DNA of 64,000 nt, from contig NZ_OV350343.1 in NCBI RefSeq assembly GCF_923868895.1, positions 2,728,001-2,792,000 on the forward strand. Direction: 5' to 3'. Source of the DNA: Halomonas sp. TD01 (GTDB taxonomy: Bacteria; Pseudomonadota; Gammaproteobacteria; Pseudomonadales; Halomonadaceae). Position 1 is the stretch's first letter; each line of letters starts with the position of its first letter. The translations under genes and the position numbers were made by a program. The notes beneath the pieces are model-generated. The model was not told the DNA's origin. It made no database searches and worked only from the letters and a program-made list of their open reading frames with translations. Positions 27,343 to 36,260 of this stretch are shown piece by piece.

Positions 27343-27365
27343 CCTTAATGTATATACAATTAAGG
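27343..27365. promoter_or_regulatory. HutC operator upstream of hutI
   Basis: CCTTAATGTATATACAATTAAGG is given here only by its ends: a 23-bp near-palindrome centred on GTATATAC, 45 bp before the hutI start. HutC of pseudomonads binds TGTATATACA-like palindromes, and its urocanate ligand releases it. Similar cores appear before the divergent gene and before hutC itself. Confidence 0.75.
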
Positions 27366-27559
27366 TCAATATGAGAGGATTCGTCAAGATGGTTGTTACA
27401 AAATAATGTGAAAGATGCAACACGTGAAAAGGAGGGTTGTTATATTTTTGTTTTTACAAACAATTGTTTATGTATTTTTTTATTTTGATAAAGCGTGTTT
27501 TTAGAGTGATTGGTTAGACTAATGTCTACTTATATTGATTGGAGGATGGTCTTCAATTG

Positions 27560-27583
27560 ATGTGTATATGTATATACATTAAG
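27560..27583. promoter_or_regulatory. Second HutC-type operator, before the yjiH-like gene
   Basis: The perfect palindrome ATGTATATACAT lies at 27568-27579, with a further TGTGTATATG overlapping at 27561-27570. It is 57 bp or more before the divergent gene at 27640, so this gene too is likely controlled by HutC. Confidence 0.7.
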
Positions 27584-27639
27584 TGTTGAAGATGCGTGGA
27601 AGGCTCACTAAACGCTGTCACACAACAAGAGGCATGCTC

Positions 27640-28962
27640 ATGCTCCCCCCAAATACAACAACCCATCAGCGGCCCAGTGCCGCGCTGATTCTCAAACTGT
27701 TTCTGCCAAGTGCACTGGGGATATTGATTTTCTTCGTGCCTGTTGAAATAGGAGGCCGCAGCACTATATTGCTCGATCATATGGTGACCGGTGCCCGACG
27801 CTGGTTAGGTGATGCTAGTGGCTTTTATGCGCTGGCGCTGATTGTCGCCGGTGCTGCGTACCCGCTGATTCGAGGCTACTGGAATCGTAATGTTACCGAG
27901 CGCATTTTTACCGCACTAAAATTACTTGGGGTAATTGCCGCTCTGATGGCGCTGACCGGCTGGGGGCCTGCCTTTCTGCATGAACCGGATATGCTGCCTT
28001 TCCTGTTTGATAAGCTGGTGATTCCGGTAGGTTTGATTGTTCCCATTGGCGCGATTTTTCTCGCTTTGTTGATCAGCTATGGGTTGCTTGAGCTTATTGG
28101 TGTACTGGTTCAGCCGGTGATGCGGCCCATTTGGCGAACGCCAGGACGTTCGGCTATCGATGCGGTTGCCTCATTCGTGGGTAGCTACTCTATTGGCCTA
28201 TTGATTACCAACCGGGTGTATCAGGCAGGGCAGTATTCAGCGCGCGAGGCCGCCATTATCGCCACGGGGTTCTCTACCGTATCGGCAACGTTTATGATCA
28301 TCGTGGCGCGCACGCTGGACTTAATGGCGGTATGGAACCTGTATTTTTGGCTAACGTTGTTGATCACGTTTATTGTCACGGCCGTAACCGTTCGCTTACC
28401 GCCACTATCCGGTATGGATGACAGTGCTGACGATGGTGAACCAGCGGCGGTGGCAGGTAAACGGTTGCTGACGGCATGGCAAACCGGGCTGGAAGTAGCT
28501 GCCCGAGCGCCCGCATTGCATAAAAGTGTCGCGATCAACTTTAAAGAGGGGTTAGTGATGGCGATTAGCATCCTACCCTCTATCATGTCGGTTGGTTTGC
28601 TGGGATTGCTTGCGGCTAAATACACGCCACTGTTTGAGTGGTTAGGCTGGTTTTTCTACCCCTTCGTGGCGGTATGGGGCATTGCTGATGCTGCAGCACT
28701 TGCACAGGCATCCGCTGCAGGTCTTGCTGAGATGTTTTTACCGGCGCTGTTGATGGCAGAAGCGGAATTTGTGTCGCGTTTTGCTGCAGGCGTGGTATCG
28801 GTATCTTCGGTGTTGTTCTTCTCAGCCTCAATTCCTTGCATCCTTTCTACGAGTATTCCGCTTTCCGTAGGGCGCATGGTCGTGGTGTGGTTTATTCGCG
28901 TTGCATTAAGCCTGATGCTCGCCATACCAACAGGCTATTTTGTGCAAGCCCTTATCAGCTAA
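27640..28962 (+). CDS. YjiH-type membrane protein with nucleoside-recognition (Gate) domain, HutC-controlled
   Basis: A 440-residue membrane protein with about ten hydrophobic segments, related to E. coli YjiH and the Gate/nucleoside-recognition family. Sequence marks include LFLPSALGILIFFVPVEIGG near the start, VASFVGSYSIGLLITNRVY and AAIIATGFSTVSATFMIIVART. The function of the family is unsettled; members have been proposed as transporters. It is divergent from hutI and convergent with hutC, and has its own operator, so it belongs to the histidine regulon and may carry histidine, urocanate or a product. I chose ATG 27640, seven bases after AAGAGG; ATG 27634 and GTG 27583 are alternatives. 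Confidence 0.8.
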   Translation: MLPPNTTTHQRPSAALILKLFLPSALGILIFFVPVEIGGRSTILLDHMVTGARRWLGDASGFYALALIVAGAAYPLIRGYWNRNVTERIFTALKLLGVIAALMALTGWGPAFLHEPDMLPFLFDKLVIPVGLIVPIGAIFLALLISYGLLELIGVLVQPVMRPIWRTPGRSAIDAVASFVGSYSIGLLITNRVYQAGQYSAREAAIIATGFSTVSATFMIIVARTLDLMAVWNLYFWLTLLITFIVTAVTVRLPPLSGMDDSADDGEPAAVAGKRLLTAWQTGLEVAARAPALHKSVAINFKEGLVMAISILPSIMSVGLLGLLAAKYTPLFEWLGWFFYPFVAVWGIADAAALAQASAAGLAEMFLPALLMAEAEFVSRFAAGVVSVSSVLFFSASIPCILSTSIPLSVGRMVVVWFIRVALSLMLAIPTGYFVQALIS

Positions 28963-28966
28963 GCCA

Positions 28967-29683
28967 TTATGATGCTTGGCGATGCACCGAGGAACGCAGC
29001 TTGTAGCGGTCGCCTGGGTGCAGTAGGCGGGCATAGCTGATGAGCTGTTCGCCTGACCAGGTACGCCGAACCATGCTCAGGCAGGGGGTTGAGGTATCGA
29101 TAGTTAGCCAGTCGGCGGTTTGTTGATCGACGAGCACGGCTTCAACGATGTGTTCTACGTCAGTAATCGGGCAGGCCGCTACCAATATTTCGTTGGGTGT
29201 ATGTACCGAAAAGTCACTCTTTAGATAATTGGGTACCCAGCGGGGGTTAACATAGCGGTTTTCAAGCTGAATGGGTGTGTCGTTTTCCAAGTGCACGAGC
29301 AGTGTCTGAAACACGCGACTGCCAAGACGCACGCCCAAGCGCAAAGCGATTTCGTCATCAGCTTCAATGGCTTCACAGACGAGTACGCGATTACTGTAAT
29401 GGTGCCCCCTGAAGCGGACTTCATCGGCAATGTTGTACACCTCGACCAGAGACGACTCTGCCTTGCGATCTGTTACAAAGGTGCCTAGCCCTGGCTGGCG
29501 TGTAAGGTAGCCTTTTTGGACGAGATCACGAATCGCTTTATTGGCTGTCATTCGGCTTACCCCAAAATCTCGGGCAAGCTGCTCTTCGGGAGGGATCTGG
29601 TGGTGTGCTGGCCAGGCACCGCCCTGGATTTTCTCTAGCAGGTGCTGCTGTATTTGCAGGTAAAGCGGGGGAGCGCTGGTCAT
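28967..29683 (-). CDS. hutC: Histidine utilisation repressor, GntR family with UTRA domain
   Basis: A 238-residue regulator that represses the hut genes and lets go when urocanate binds. The N-terminal winged helix shows IQQHLLEKIQGGAWPAHHQI, EEQLARDFGVSRMTANKAIR and GYLTRQPGLGTFVTD. The UTRA ligand domain has HYSNRVLVCEAIEADDEIA and the TPIQLENRYVN and WLTIDTSTPCLSMVRRTWS motifs typical of HutC. A TGTCTATACA-type site (29707-29718) upstream suggests it also represses itself. It ends four bases from the end of the yjiH-like gene; no clear terminator sits between them. Confidence 0.92.
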   Translation of the reverse strand: MTSAPPLYLQIQQHLLEKIQGGAWPAHHQIPPEEQLARDFGVSRMTANKAIRDLVQKGYLTRQPGLGTFVTDRKAESSLVEVYNIADEVRFRGHHYSNRVLVCEAIEADDEIALRLGVRLGSRVFQTLLVHLENDTPIQLENRYVNPRWVPNYLKSDFSVHTPNEILVAACPITDVEHIVEAVLVDQQTADWLTIDTSTPCLSMVRRTWSGEQLISYARLLHPGDRYKLRSSVHRQAS

Positions 29684-29703
29684 GACGTGCCTTTCAAATG
29701 AAT

Positions 29704-29719
29704 CTAATGTCTATACATA
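29704..29719. promoter_or_regulatory. HutC-type operator upstream of hutC
   Basis: The palindrome ATGTCTATACAT at 29707-29718 lies 24 bp before the hutC start and matches the TGTATATACA core with one change, pointing to autoregulation. Confidence 0.6.
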
Positions 29720-29832
29720 TCCAGTGTACCTTGTGCGAAGGCTGAGAGCATCCTGTTGCTGATGGCACGCCGGGTCAGAAAGGCCCGGCGGCAACGCATT
29801 TTTATCGCTGGTGATGGTCGTTCATGGCTGCG

Positions 29833-31119
29833 TTAAGGTGTATGCAGTTCTACACGCAGTGGTTCTAGAGCCATCCGGACGTTCTCAAAGCTGTAGCGAT
29901 CTAGCGTCATGTCCTGACTCCAGTAGCCTTGGGTTTGCTCGTCTTGGCTAAAAACGATCCGAAGTCCTTGGTTTTCGTCGCCTACTAGCAGCGAAGTGAC
30001 TTGTTCGGTGGCTGAATTATCTAGCAGGTCAAAGCCAATAAGTTCCTGCAAGTTGCGGTTGGCGCTCAGCAAGCCACTCTGCAGGCTCACAGGGACATCG
30101 AAATACTCATTCCCCGAGGTTTCATAAGCACCTTCGCGAACGTGATATTCACCACTTTCAGGTAGGTAGCGATCACCCGGTAGTAAATAGCCTAGGCGAA
30201 CGTTTTCTACACTGATTGGAAATCCTGATGAAGGGCGAGTCGCTTCGCTGGTATCCACTAGTGTTATGCCCCCACTGCCTGCCACTTGCCACTCGTCGTT
30301 ATCAACAATGAGCGCGGTGCCTTCATCAATGCCGATGCCTAGTGGCTGTCCATCTTCATGCTCTAGCATCACGGCTAGCAGTCGGCCAAGACGGGCTTTG
30401 CGGTCGAAGTGTTGGTCGATCAGCCCGGCTTCGAAAAAGCCTAATCCTGGGCGTACAACGGCAGGGCCAAACTCTTGATTATTCATGCTCTCATAGTCAT
30501 CACTGAACCCCTTAAAAAGGGCGCCTTGACTATCGCCACCTGCGAGCATGGAGGAAGACATAATTGCTGCCCCAGCGCTGGTGCCTGCCAGAACGCCACC
30601 CCGTGAATGGAAGTCACGTATAGCGGCGAGCACTGGCGTATCGCTACCATCTTCCTCCAGTAGCACTGCGGTGATGCGGGTTTGATCGCCGCCTAGGAAC
30701 CAGATGGCATCTAGCTCGTCGATAGAAGCAGCCAGTTCTTCATCACGACCATTGTCTACCCACTCTGATTCATCAACGTCTTCGGTCCGTTTGTCATCGT
30801 TAACCGCTAGTGGAAGCAGGCGAATGTTCTCTTCTGCAAGACCAAGGCGAGTGAACGCCTCAACAATTTTGCCATAGTTGCCGGAAATATTGCCGGTAGC
30901 AGCGGGTACGACGCCAAGGCGAATGTCGGCGGCGGATTTGTCGATGGGGTTGATGACCGCTTGGAAGATATCTTGGTGGCTCTCTTGTAAGAAACCACCT
31001 GCAATAATGAGCGCCCCGGGTGAGTCAGCAAAAGCTGCTTGGCTGCTGATTAATGCACCACCCAGTGAGAGGGCGAGTAGGGAGTGTTTCAGGGTACGGC
31101 GCGTCGTGATAGTCGACAT
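29833..31119 (-). CDS. Exported cyanophycinase-like peptidase (family S51)
   Basis: A 428-residue serine peptidase of the S51 family, which breaks cyanophycin (poly-Asp with Arg side chains) into beta-Asp-Arg dipeptides. A signal peptide (about residues 1-31, ending AFA) shows export, as in the extracellular CphE group. The nucleophile S181 sits in LAGTSAGAAIM; other marks are IIAGGFLQES, IWFLGGDQTRI and IGIDEGTALIVD. A C-terminal region of about 120 residues lies beyond the core domain. No cyanophycin synthetase gene is in the window, so the substrate would come from outside. It sits beside hutC but has no visible HutC site, so it is probably separate. Confidence 0.85.
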   Translation of the reverse strand: MSTITTRRTLKHSLLALSLGGALISSQAAFADSPGALIIAGGFLQESHQDIFQAVINPIDKSAADIRLGVVPAATGNISGNYGKIVEAFTRLGLAEENIRLLPLAVNDDKRTEDVDESEWVDNGRDEELAASIDELDAIWFLGGDQTRITAVLLEEDGSDTPVLAAIRDFHSRGGVLAGTSAGAAIMSSSMLAGGDSQGALFKGFSDDYESMNNQEFGPAVVRPGLGFFEAGLIDQHFDRKARLGRLLAVMLEHEDGQPLGIGIDEGTALIVDNDEWQVAGSGGITLVDTSEATRPSSGFPISVENVRLGYLLPGDRYLPESGEYHVREGAYETSGNEYFDVPVSLQSGLLSANRNLQELIGFDLLDNSATEQVTSLLVGDENQGLRIVFSQDEQTQGYWSQDMTLDRYSFENVRMALEPLRVELHTP

Positions 31120-31530
31120 GAATAAATTCCTTAATCGATACGTCTGATTTCGTCAGCAATTGACGAGCTCGGGAAAATCTGATGACGGATCGATCAGGCT
31201 ATTCGTTATACCACTCGCTGAGAGCAGTACGGGTGAGGGGGTAAGCACCTGTGCGCACTACCGCATCTACCCAGCGGCTACGTAAAAGCCGATAGGTCTG
31301 CGATAACAATGACAGGTAATCGTGCGACATGGGGGAACACTTCTTATCGTTTTTTTCAAAGCTACCACTGCTGCCTGGTGTTTAGCAAACGCTTAGCGAT
31401 ATTGTCGGAAGCGGGTGCCAAGATGTGTGATGCTCTGAATAACGGTTCGTTATTATTGTTAATATGCTGTCTCTTATTCACTAGTAATCGTGAGCGATAT
31501 CAGAACAAACCGCTGAGCTGAGGAGTTTTT
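31120..31530. other. Gene-free divergent spacer between cyanophycinase and cdhR
   Basis: No supported gene in about 410 bp; the frame at 31309-31521 lacks family features. It carries the promoters of the two divergent genes. TTAGCGATATTG and TGAGCGATATCA near 31400 and 31490 look alike but are too few to call a site. Confidence 0.4.
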
Positions 31531-32502
31531 TTGCGCCTGAACTATTCTGGTCCACTGCCTGAGCGCGTTGGTTTTTTATTGCTACCGCGCTTTTCAATGA
31601 TGGCGTTTTTTTCTGCGGTGGAGCCGCTACGCATTGCCAATCGTATTAGTGGCCAAACGTTGTTTGAGTGGACGCTATTTAGTCGTGATGGTGAGCCTGT
31701 CACCGCAAGCAATGGTATGACGCTATTAGTCGATCAGCCGATGGGCGAGGGTCTCGACCTACCATCGTTGGCGGTGTGTAGCGGCTTTGAGCCTGAAGAT
31801 CATTTAAGCCGAGCGCTCATTTCATGGCTGCATCGGCTTGATCAAGCGGGATGTGCCCTGGGTGGGTTGGACACCGGAGGCTTTATATTAGCAGCCGCCC
31901 AATTGCTGAAGGGTGAGCGGGTCACCTTGCACTGGGAAAGCTTGCCGGTATTCCGTGAGCGTTTTCCAACGATTGAAACAACCGATGAGTTGTTTGAGAT
32001 CGGGGAGCGGCGTTTTTCCTGTGCGGGTGGTGCCGCTGCCATGGACATGGCCTTAGCTGTGATCGCCAGGCGTCACGGAACCAAGCTGGCGGTTGATGTT
32101 TCCGAGCAGCTTATTCACGAGCGTTTACGTAGCCGTAGCGATCAGCAGCGAATGTCGCTAGCTCAGCGTTTAGGCACCCACAATCGGCGTTTGGTCGAGG
32201 CCGTTGCACTGATGGAGAGGCATCTAGAAGAGCCTCTTCCATTGGCTGATATTGCCCACCGGAGTGGGGTGTCATCTCGCCAGTTACAGCGGCTTTTTGA
32301 ACAGCACTTGAATGTATCTCCTCGCCAGTGGTATCAGCAACTTCGTTTACGCCGTGCCCAGCGGTTGTTGACGGAGACCGATATGAGCGTACTTGCCATA
32401 GGTGTGGCCTGTGGCTTTACTTCTAGTTCGAGCTTTGCCCGTGCGTTCCGTGCACACTTTGGCCGCTCACCGATTGAAGCGCGCCAACAAGCAGATAGTT
32501 GA
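31531..32502 (+). CDS. cdhR: GATase1/AraC-type regulator of carnitine use
   Basis: A 323-residue activator with an N-terminal DJ-1/PfpI-like ligand domain (about 1-190: ERVGFLLLPRFSMMAFFSAVEPLRIANR) and a C-terminal AraC domain (about 215-320) with both helix-turn-helix motifs: LADIAHRSGVSSRQLQRLF and AIGVACGFTSSSSFARAFRAHFG. This is the GbdR/CdhR/SouR class that senses quaternary amines in pseudomonads. Placement directly before caiX and near cdhABC supports CdhR. The start is TTG 31531, with GAGGAG seven bases upstream; an AUG in this position is lacking. Confidence 0.8.
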   Translation: MRLNYSGPLPERVGFLLLPRFSMMAFFSAVEPLRIANRISGQTLFEWTLFSRDGEPVTASNGMTLLVDQPMGEGLDLPSLAVCSGFEPEDHLSRALISWLHRLDQAGCALGGLDTGGFILAAAQLLKGERVTLHWESLPVFRERFPTIETTDELFEIGERRFSCAGGAAAMDMALAVIARRHGTKLAVDVSEQLIHERLRSRSDQQRMSLAQRLGTHNRRLVEAVALMERHLEEPLPLADIAHRSGVSSRQLQRLFEQHLNVSPRQWYQQLRLRRAQRLLTETDMSVLAIGVACGFTSSSSFARAFRAHFGRSPIEARQQADS

Positions 32503-32613
32503 GTGTTCTCGAAGCGAATGTCGCTTTGTGCGTAAGTAATGTCGCTTAGTGTCGTTTCTGCTGCGGCTTAGCAGGCAAACTGATGTCGTATATTGATAAA
32601 AGAGGACATTACA

Positions 32614-33561
32614 ATGAAGAACGCGCACGGTGGTTTAAAGAGTATTTACACGCTTGGCGCCGCAGGACTGGCAGCGCTTACGATTGCTGGTCCTGCCGCC
32701 GCTGAACTTGACGAAGTAAGTTTGGGCGTTCCCCCTTGGCCAGGTGTCACCGTGAAATCTGAAGTGGCAGCGCAACTCATGGAAGCCATGGGCTATCAAA
32801 CACGCCAACGTGGTTTGGCCGTGAGCGTGATTCTTGAAGGGCTAGCGCGTAACGATGTGGATGTTTATCTAGGAGGCTGGTATCCGGTGCAAACCGATAT
32901 GGTTGAGCCACTGGTTGCTGATAATAAAATTGAAAAGCTGGTCTCCAATATCCAGGGGGCGAACTCTGGCCTGGTTGTCCCTCAGTACGTTTATGATGCC
33001 GGTGTGACATCGGTGGCCGACCTGGACGCCTACCGTGACCGTTTCGACGGTGATATTCAGGGCATCGAGGCGGGCACCGGGATTAACACGGCCATTCTGG
33101 CGGCTATTGATAATGACATTGCAGGCTTAGGAGACTGGCGTCTGCGTGAAAGTTCCACCGCCGCTATGTTGGCGCAGGCAGAGCAAAAAATGGCGAATGA
33201 AGAGTGGGTGACCTTTGTTGGTTGGGAGCCCCACTGGATGAACGTCAGTTTCGACATAGCTTATCTGGATGACGCCGATGAGGCGGGCATTGCTCAAATT
33301 GAGAGCACTGTTTGGACCATCGTTCCGGCCAATATGGCCGAAGATGATCCCCAACTGCATCGTTTTCTTTCACAGTATGTAGTGGATATTGAGGATCAAA
33401 ACGCGTGGGTGCATGACTACAGCTATGAGGATCGTCCCGCCGACGAGGTAGCGTCTGAGTGGATTAGTGCTAATTTAGACACGGTAGAGACATGGCTGGA
33501 TGGCGTGACGAGCAAAGATGGGCAGCCAGCGATACAGGCGGTACGTTCGACTTACCAGTAA
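32614..33561 (+). CDS. caiX: Carnitine/betaine-binding periplasmic protein
   Basis: A 315-residue OpuAC/ProX-type binding protein with a signal peptide of about 30 residues (ending AAA). The two-domain fold shows VSLGVPPWPGVTVKSEVAAQ, DVYLGGWYPVQTDMVEPL and EEWVTFVGWEPHWMN, where tryptophans commonly form the cage around the trimethylammonium group. No ABC permease or ATPase gene is nearby, so like CaiX of Pseudomonas it may serve a permease encoded elsewhere. AGAGGA precedes ATG 32614. It is followed by cdhR-independent convergent transcription; the end overlaps the hydrolase gene by ten bases. Confidence 0.85.
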   Translation: MKNAHGGLKSIYTLGAAGLAALTIAGPAAAELDEVSLGVPPWPGVTVKSEVAAQLMEAMGYQTRQRGLAVSVILEGLARNDVDVYLGGWYPVQTDMVEPLVADNKIEKLVSNIQGANSGLVVPQYVYDAGVTSVADLDAYRDRFDGDIQGIEAGTGINTAILAAIDNDIAGLGDWRLRESSTAAMLAQAEQKMANEEWVTFVGWEPHWMNVSFDIAYLDDADEAGIAQIESTVWTIVPANMAEDDPQLHRFLSQYVVDIEDQNAWVHDYSYEDRPADEVASEWISANLDTVETWLDGVTSKDGQPAIQAVRSTYQ

Positions 33562-34385
33562 CCAATATTTCGTGTTAACCGTTTGTTAAGCGCTTGGCAA
33601 AAATCTTGCCAAGCGCTTTGCATTTCAGGCAGGTTCGCGTGGGCATGTAATGCCGCATGAACCATGTTTTTTGCACAGCGATAGCCTACCGGCATACCGT
33701 TGTTCCTCCAGGCCGCAATGGCTTTTTCGAGCGGTGCGGTCAAAGGGTCGTGCTCAACTGAAAGAACCTCAATCTGCGTTTCCGGTGGAAGTGTATCGAC
33801 ATGGTTCCCAATCCACGGGCAGTAGGGAATGAGTGACAGGACATCGTGTCGGCTAAGTAACGGCGCATCGGCCCCCAGCGTCTGCTGGTTTAGTTTGCCG
33901 ACCGGCGGATAGATGAGTCCTAGGGGCACGGGACGGTGCAGTAAGGGCGCTAAATCTATGGCTATGCGACCGCCAGCGCTGTCACCTACCACTGCGATGG
34001 GCTTTATAACCTCAGCGACCTTGAGGCAGTCTTCTAGCATGTTGTGGTAGCCCGCCTCCGGCGCTAAGCGATAGCTGACACTGATAACGTGGCGCTTTAG
34101 CTGCTCTGCAAGGCTTGCTGCAACGCCATGATGGCTGTCAATAGACCCCAGGGTAAATCCTCCCCCGTGAATGTATAGCACTTGGCCAGACTGAGCGGAT
34201 GCAGGGATAAAGTGTCGGAGGGCTAAGCTTTTCCAGGTTTCGTCAGTGATTGTCATGCCTGACGGATTAGGCGGCGCAAACGTTTGGCATAATTGATCGT
34301 AACGTTGGCGTGCCACTGCAGGAGAGCCATTTTCGATATCTTTTAAGCCCGCATCGAAGCGGGTTATAAAAGCGTTAATGCCCAT
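33552..34385 (-). CDS. Alpha/beta hydrolase, HSL-like; candidate short-chain acylcarnitine hydrolase
   Basis: A 277-residue serine hydrolase of the hormone-sensitive-lipase-like group. The oxyanion motif HGGGFTLGS, nucleophile elbow GDSAGG, a possible acid in SVEHDPLTAPLE and histidine in MVHAALH are visible. In P. aeruginosa a lipolytic enzyme encoded beside caiX-cdhCAB (HocS) frees carnitine from short acylcarnitines, so the context suggests the same task. I chose ATG 34385 (TGGAG upstream); GTG 34397 is possible. It is transcribed toward caiX and the two ends overlap by ten bases. Confidence 0.7.
   Translation of the reverse strand: MGINAFITRFDAGLKDIENGSPAVARQRYDQLCQTFAPPNPSGMTITDETWKSLALRHFIPASAQSGQVLYIHGGGFTLGSIDSHHGVAASLAEQLKRHVISVSYRLAPEAGYHNMLEDCLKVAEVIKPIAVVGDSAGGRIAIDLAPLLHRPVPLGLIYPPVGKLNQQTLGADAPLLSRHDVLSLIPYCPWIGNHVDTLPPETQIEVLSVEHDPLTAPLEKAIAAWRNNGMPVGYRCAKNMVHAALHAHANLPEMQSAWQDFCQALNKRLTRNIGYW
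33588..33618 (+). terminator. Terminator of caiX inside the end of the hydrolase gene
   Basis: A perfect 13-bp stem (AAGCGCTTGGCAA / TTGCCAAGCGCTT), loop AAATC, followed by TGCATTT. It lies 27 bp after the caiX stop and overlaps the last 20 codons of the convergent hydrolase gene. Confidence 0.8.
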
Positions 34386-34489
34386 TAGTGGCTCCACCAG
34401 TAAGTCGTTGCTGCGTTGGTTTGATGCTGTCTCTCACTGACAATCAGGCGCTGCCGTTAAGCACGCCTGATGTCATCGGGATGGTTAGA

Positions 34490-36091
34490 TCAGCGTCTTT
34501 TGCGTCGTGCATCGAGCGTCTCGCGGAATAGCGAAAGTAGTACACCTGCGGTCATCACGAGCACAACAACACTTAGCGGTAAGGCAGCAGCAATAAGCGC
34601 TGTTTGCAGTGCGTTCAGGCCTCCGGCAACCAACAACACTGCCGCCACTAAACCAATGACCACGCCCCAGAAAATGCGGAAGCGCTTGGGTGGCTCACTG
34701 TCGCCTAGTGACAAAATGGTGGTTAGTACCAAGGTGCCGGAGTCTGAAGAGGTGACAAACCAGCTCATCAGCAGGAAGACCATCATGGCGGAGAGTATCC
34801 AGCCAAACGTGCCGCTTCCGACAATGCCATCAGCCGTGGCAAACAGTGCTGAGGGCAGGTTCCAGGCGTTAACAAGCTCGATAATACCGGCGCTGCCAGG
34901 GCCACCCGTTGCATAAAGCTCCTGATGCATGGCGTTGCCGCCGAAAATGATTAGCCAAATGAAGATGATCAGGGTAGGGACTAACAGGACGCCAAGCACA
35001 AACTCACGCAAAGTGCGGCCCTTGGAAATGCGGGCGATGAACAGCCCGACAAAGGGAGCCCAGGCCAGCCACCAGCCCCAATAGAAGATTGTCCAGCCCT
35101 GTTGCCAAGTGGTTGTTCCTGTCTCATCTGCGTACCAAAGTCCCATGGGAATGACGTTGATAGCGTAGTCTAGCAAGGTCTCGCCAAACGCCATGATTAG
35201 CCACAGCGTGGGTCCGCCAATGAGAAAAATCCCCACCACGACCAATGACACCCAAATGTTCATTTCAGAAATAAGTCGAATACCGCCGCGCACGCCAGTC
35301 ACTGCGGAAAGTATTGAGATAACTGAAATGCCGGCGATGAGCATCAGCTGAGTATTTAGCCCAGGATCGATACCCACAAGTCGCTCTAAACCGACGGCCA
35401 TCTGGCTGACCCCAAGCCCCAGCGACGTAGCTACACCAAAGACGCAGCCCAGCACACCGAGGATATCGAAGAGGTGGCCGATAGGGCCAAAGATACGTTC
35501 ACCTATAAAGGGGTAAAGCGCTGAGCGCAGTGCGAGAGGCAATCCTTTGCGATAAGCGAAATAAGCCAGCGACATACCGACGATCACATAAATAGCCCAA
35601 CCGTGAAGCCCCCAGTGAAAAACGGTAACGCGTAATGCATCAATAGCGCGTTCGTAGCCAATGGAAGTGGCTCCCGCCATGTCTGCATGGGGGTTGTTGG
35701 GGTAGCCAAACGCGCCGGTATCGTCAAGATAAAAGATTGGCTCAGCGACGCCAAAAAACAGGATGCCAATGCCGATACCCGCAGAGAAGAGCATTGCAAA
35801 CCACGCAAAGTTGCTGAACTCGGGGCGGCTGTCGTCGGGGCCGAGCCGTATGCTGCCATAGCGGCTGAAGACAATAAAAGCACATACCACTAGTAGTAGC
35901 ATGACGGTAACTAGGTAGTAGCCGCTGAAAGTGCTTTCAATCCAGGTGCGTGTTGCACCAAATACACTGCTGGCTATATCTGAGCCAAGCCCAGTAAAAA
36001 GTACGAAGAGCAGCACTAGGCCGCTAGCAGTAAGTGTCATGCCTTTGTGCATGCCTTGGAAGAAACCGCCTTGTGCCAGCTCAGTCACCAT
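34490..36091 (-). CDS. BCCT-family transporter, probable carnitine/betaine uptake
   Basis: A 533-residue carrier with 12 membrane segments of the betaine-choline-carnitine family (sodium- or proton-coupled uptake of trimethylammonium compounds). The signature tryptophan box is visible in GWTIFYWGWWLAWAPFVGLF followed by IARISKGRTLREF. The region FAWFAMLFSAGIGIGILFFG and the HWGLHGWAIYVIVGMSLAYF helix are also typical. Short tails argue for a transporter less devoted to osmotic sensing. Placement in the carnitine cluster suggests carnitine as substrate; betaine or choline is possible. Start ATG 36091; no strong upstream promoter was identified. Confidence 0.88.
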   Translation of the reverse strand: MVTELAQGGFFQGMHKGMTLTASGLVLLFVLFTGLGSDIASSVFGATRTWIESTFSGYYLVTVMLLLVVCAFIVFSRYGSIRLGPDDSRPEFSNFAWFAMLFSAGIGIGILFFGVAEPIFYLDDTGAFGYPNNPHADMAGATSIGYERAIDALRVTVFHWGLHGWAIYVIVGMSLAYFAYRKGLPLALRSALYPFIGERIFGPIGHLFDILGVLGCVFGVATSLGLGVSQMAVGLERLVGIDPGLNTQLMLIAGISVISILSAVTGVRGGIRLISEMNIWVSLVVVGIFLIGGPTLWLIMAFGETLLDYAINVIPMGLWYADETGTTTWQQGWTIFYWGWWLAWAPFVGLFIARISKGRTLREFVLGVLLVPTLIIFIWLIIFGGNAMHQELYATGGPGSAGIIELVNAWNLPSALFATADGIVGSGTFGWILSAMMVFLLMSWFVTSSDSGTLVLTTILSLGDSEPPKRFRIFWGVVIGLVAAVLLVAGGLNALQTALIAAALPLSVVVLVMTAGVLLSLFRETLDARRKRR

Positions 36092-36218
36092 GTAGTCAGT
36101 GCTGAGCTCGACCTTAGGTGAGCTGTTGTGCGAAGGCGGATTGGGACGATGGGGGGGAGTTGGCGTAGCGATATTCTTATCCTCATGGGCCGGGCGTCGG
36201 GCCGGCAGTCCCGATCAG

Positions 36219-36250
36219 CCGTCCGGGTTAGCGGACGGTTCTTGTTTTTT
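36219..36250 (+). terminator. Plus-strand terminator-like hairpin between cdhB and the BCCT gene
   Basis: CCGTCCG / CGGACGG stem (36219-36225 and 36232-36238), 6-base loop, then TTCTTGTTTTTT. Its T run reads on the plus strand although both flanking genes are on the minus strand, so it would stop antisense reading or act only as a processing stem. Confidence 0.55.
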
Positions 36251-36260
36251 CACTGAGGCT

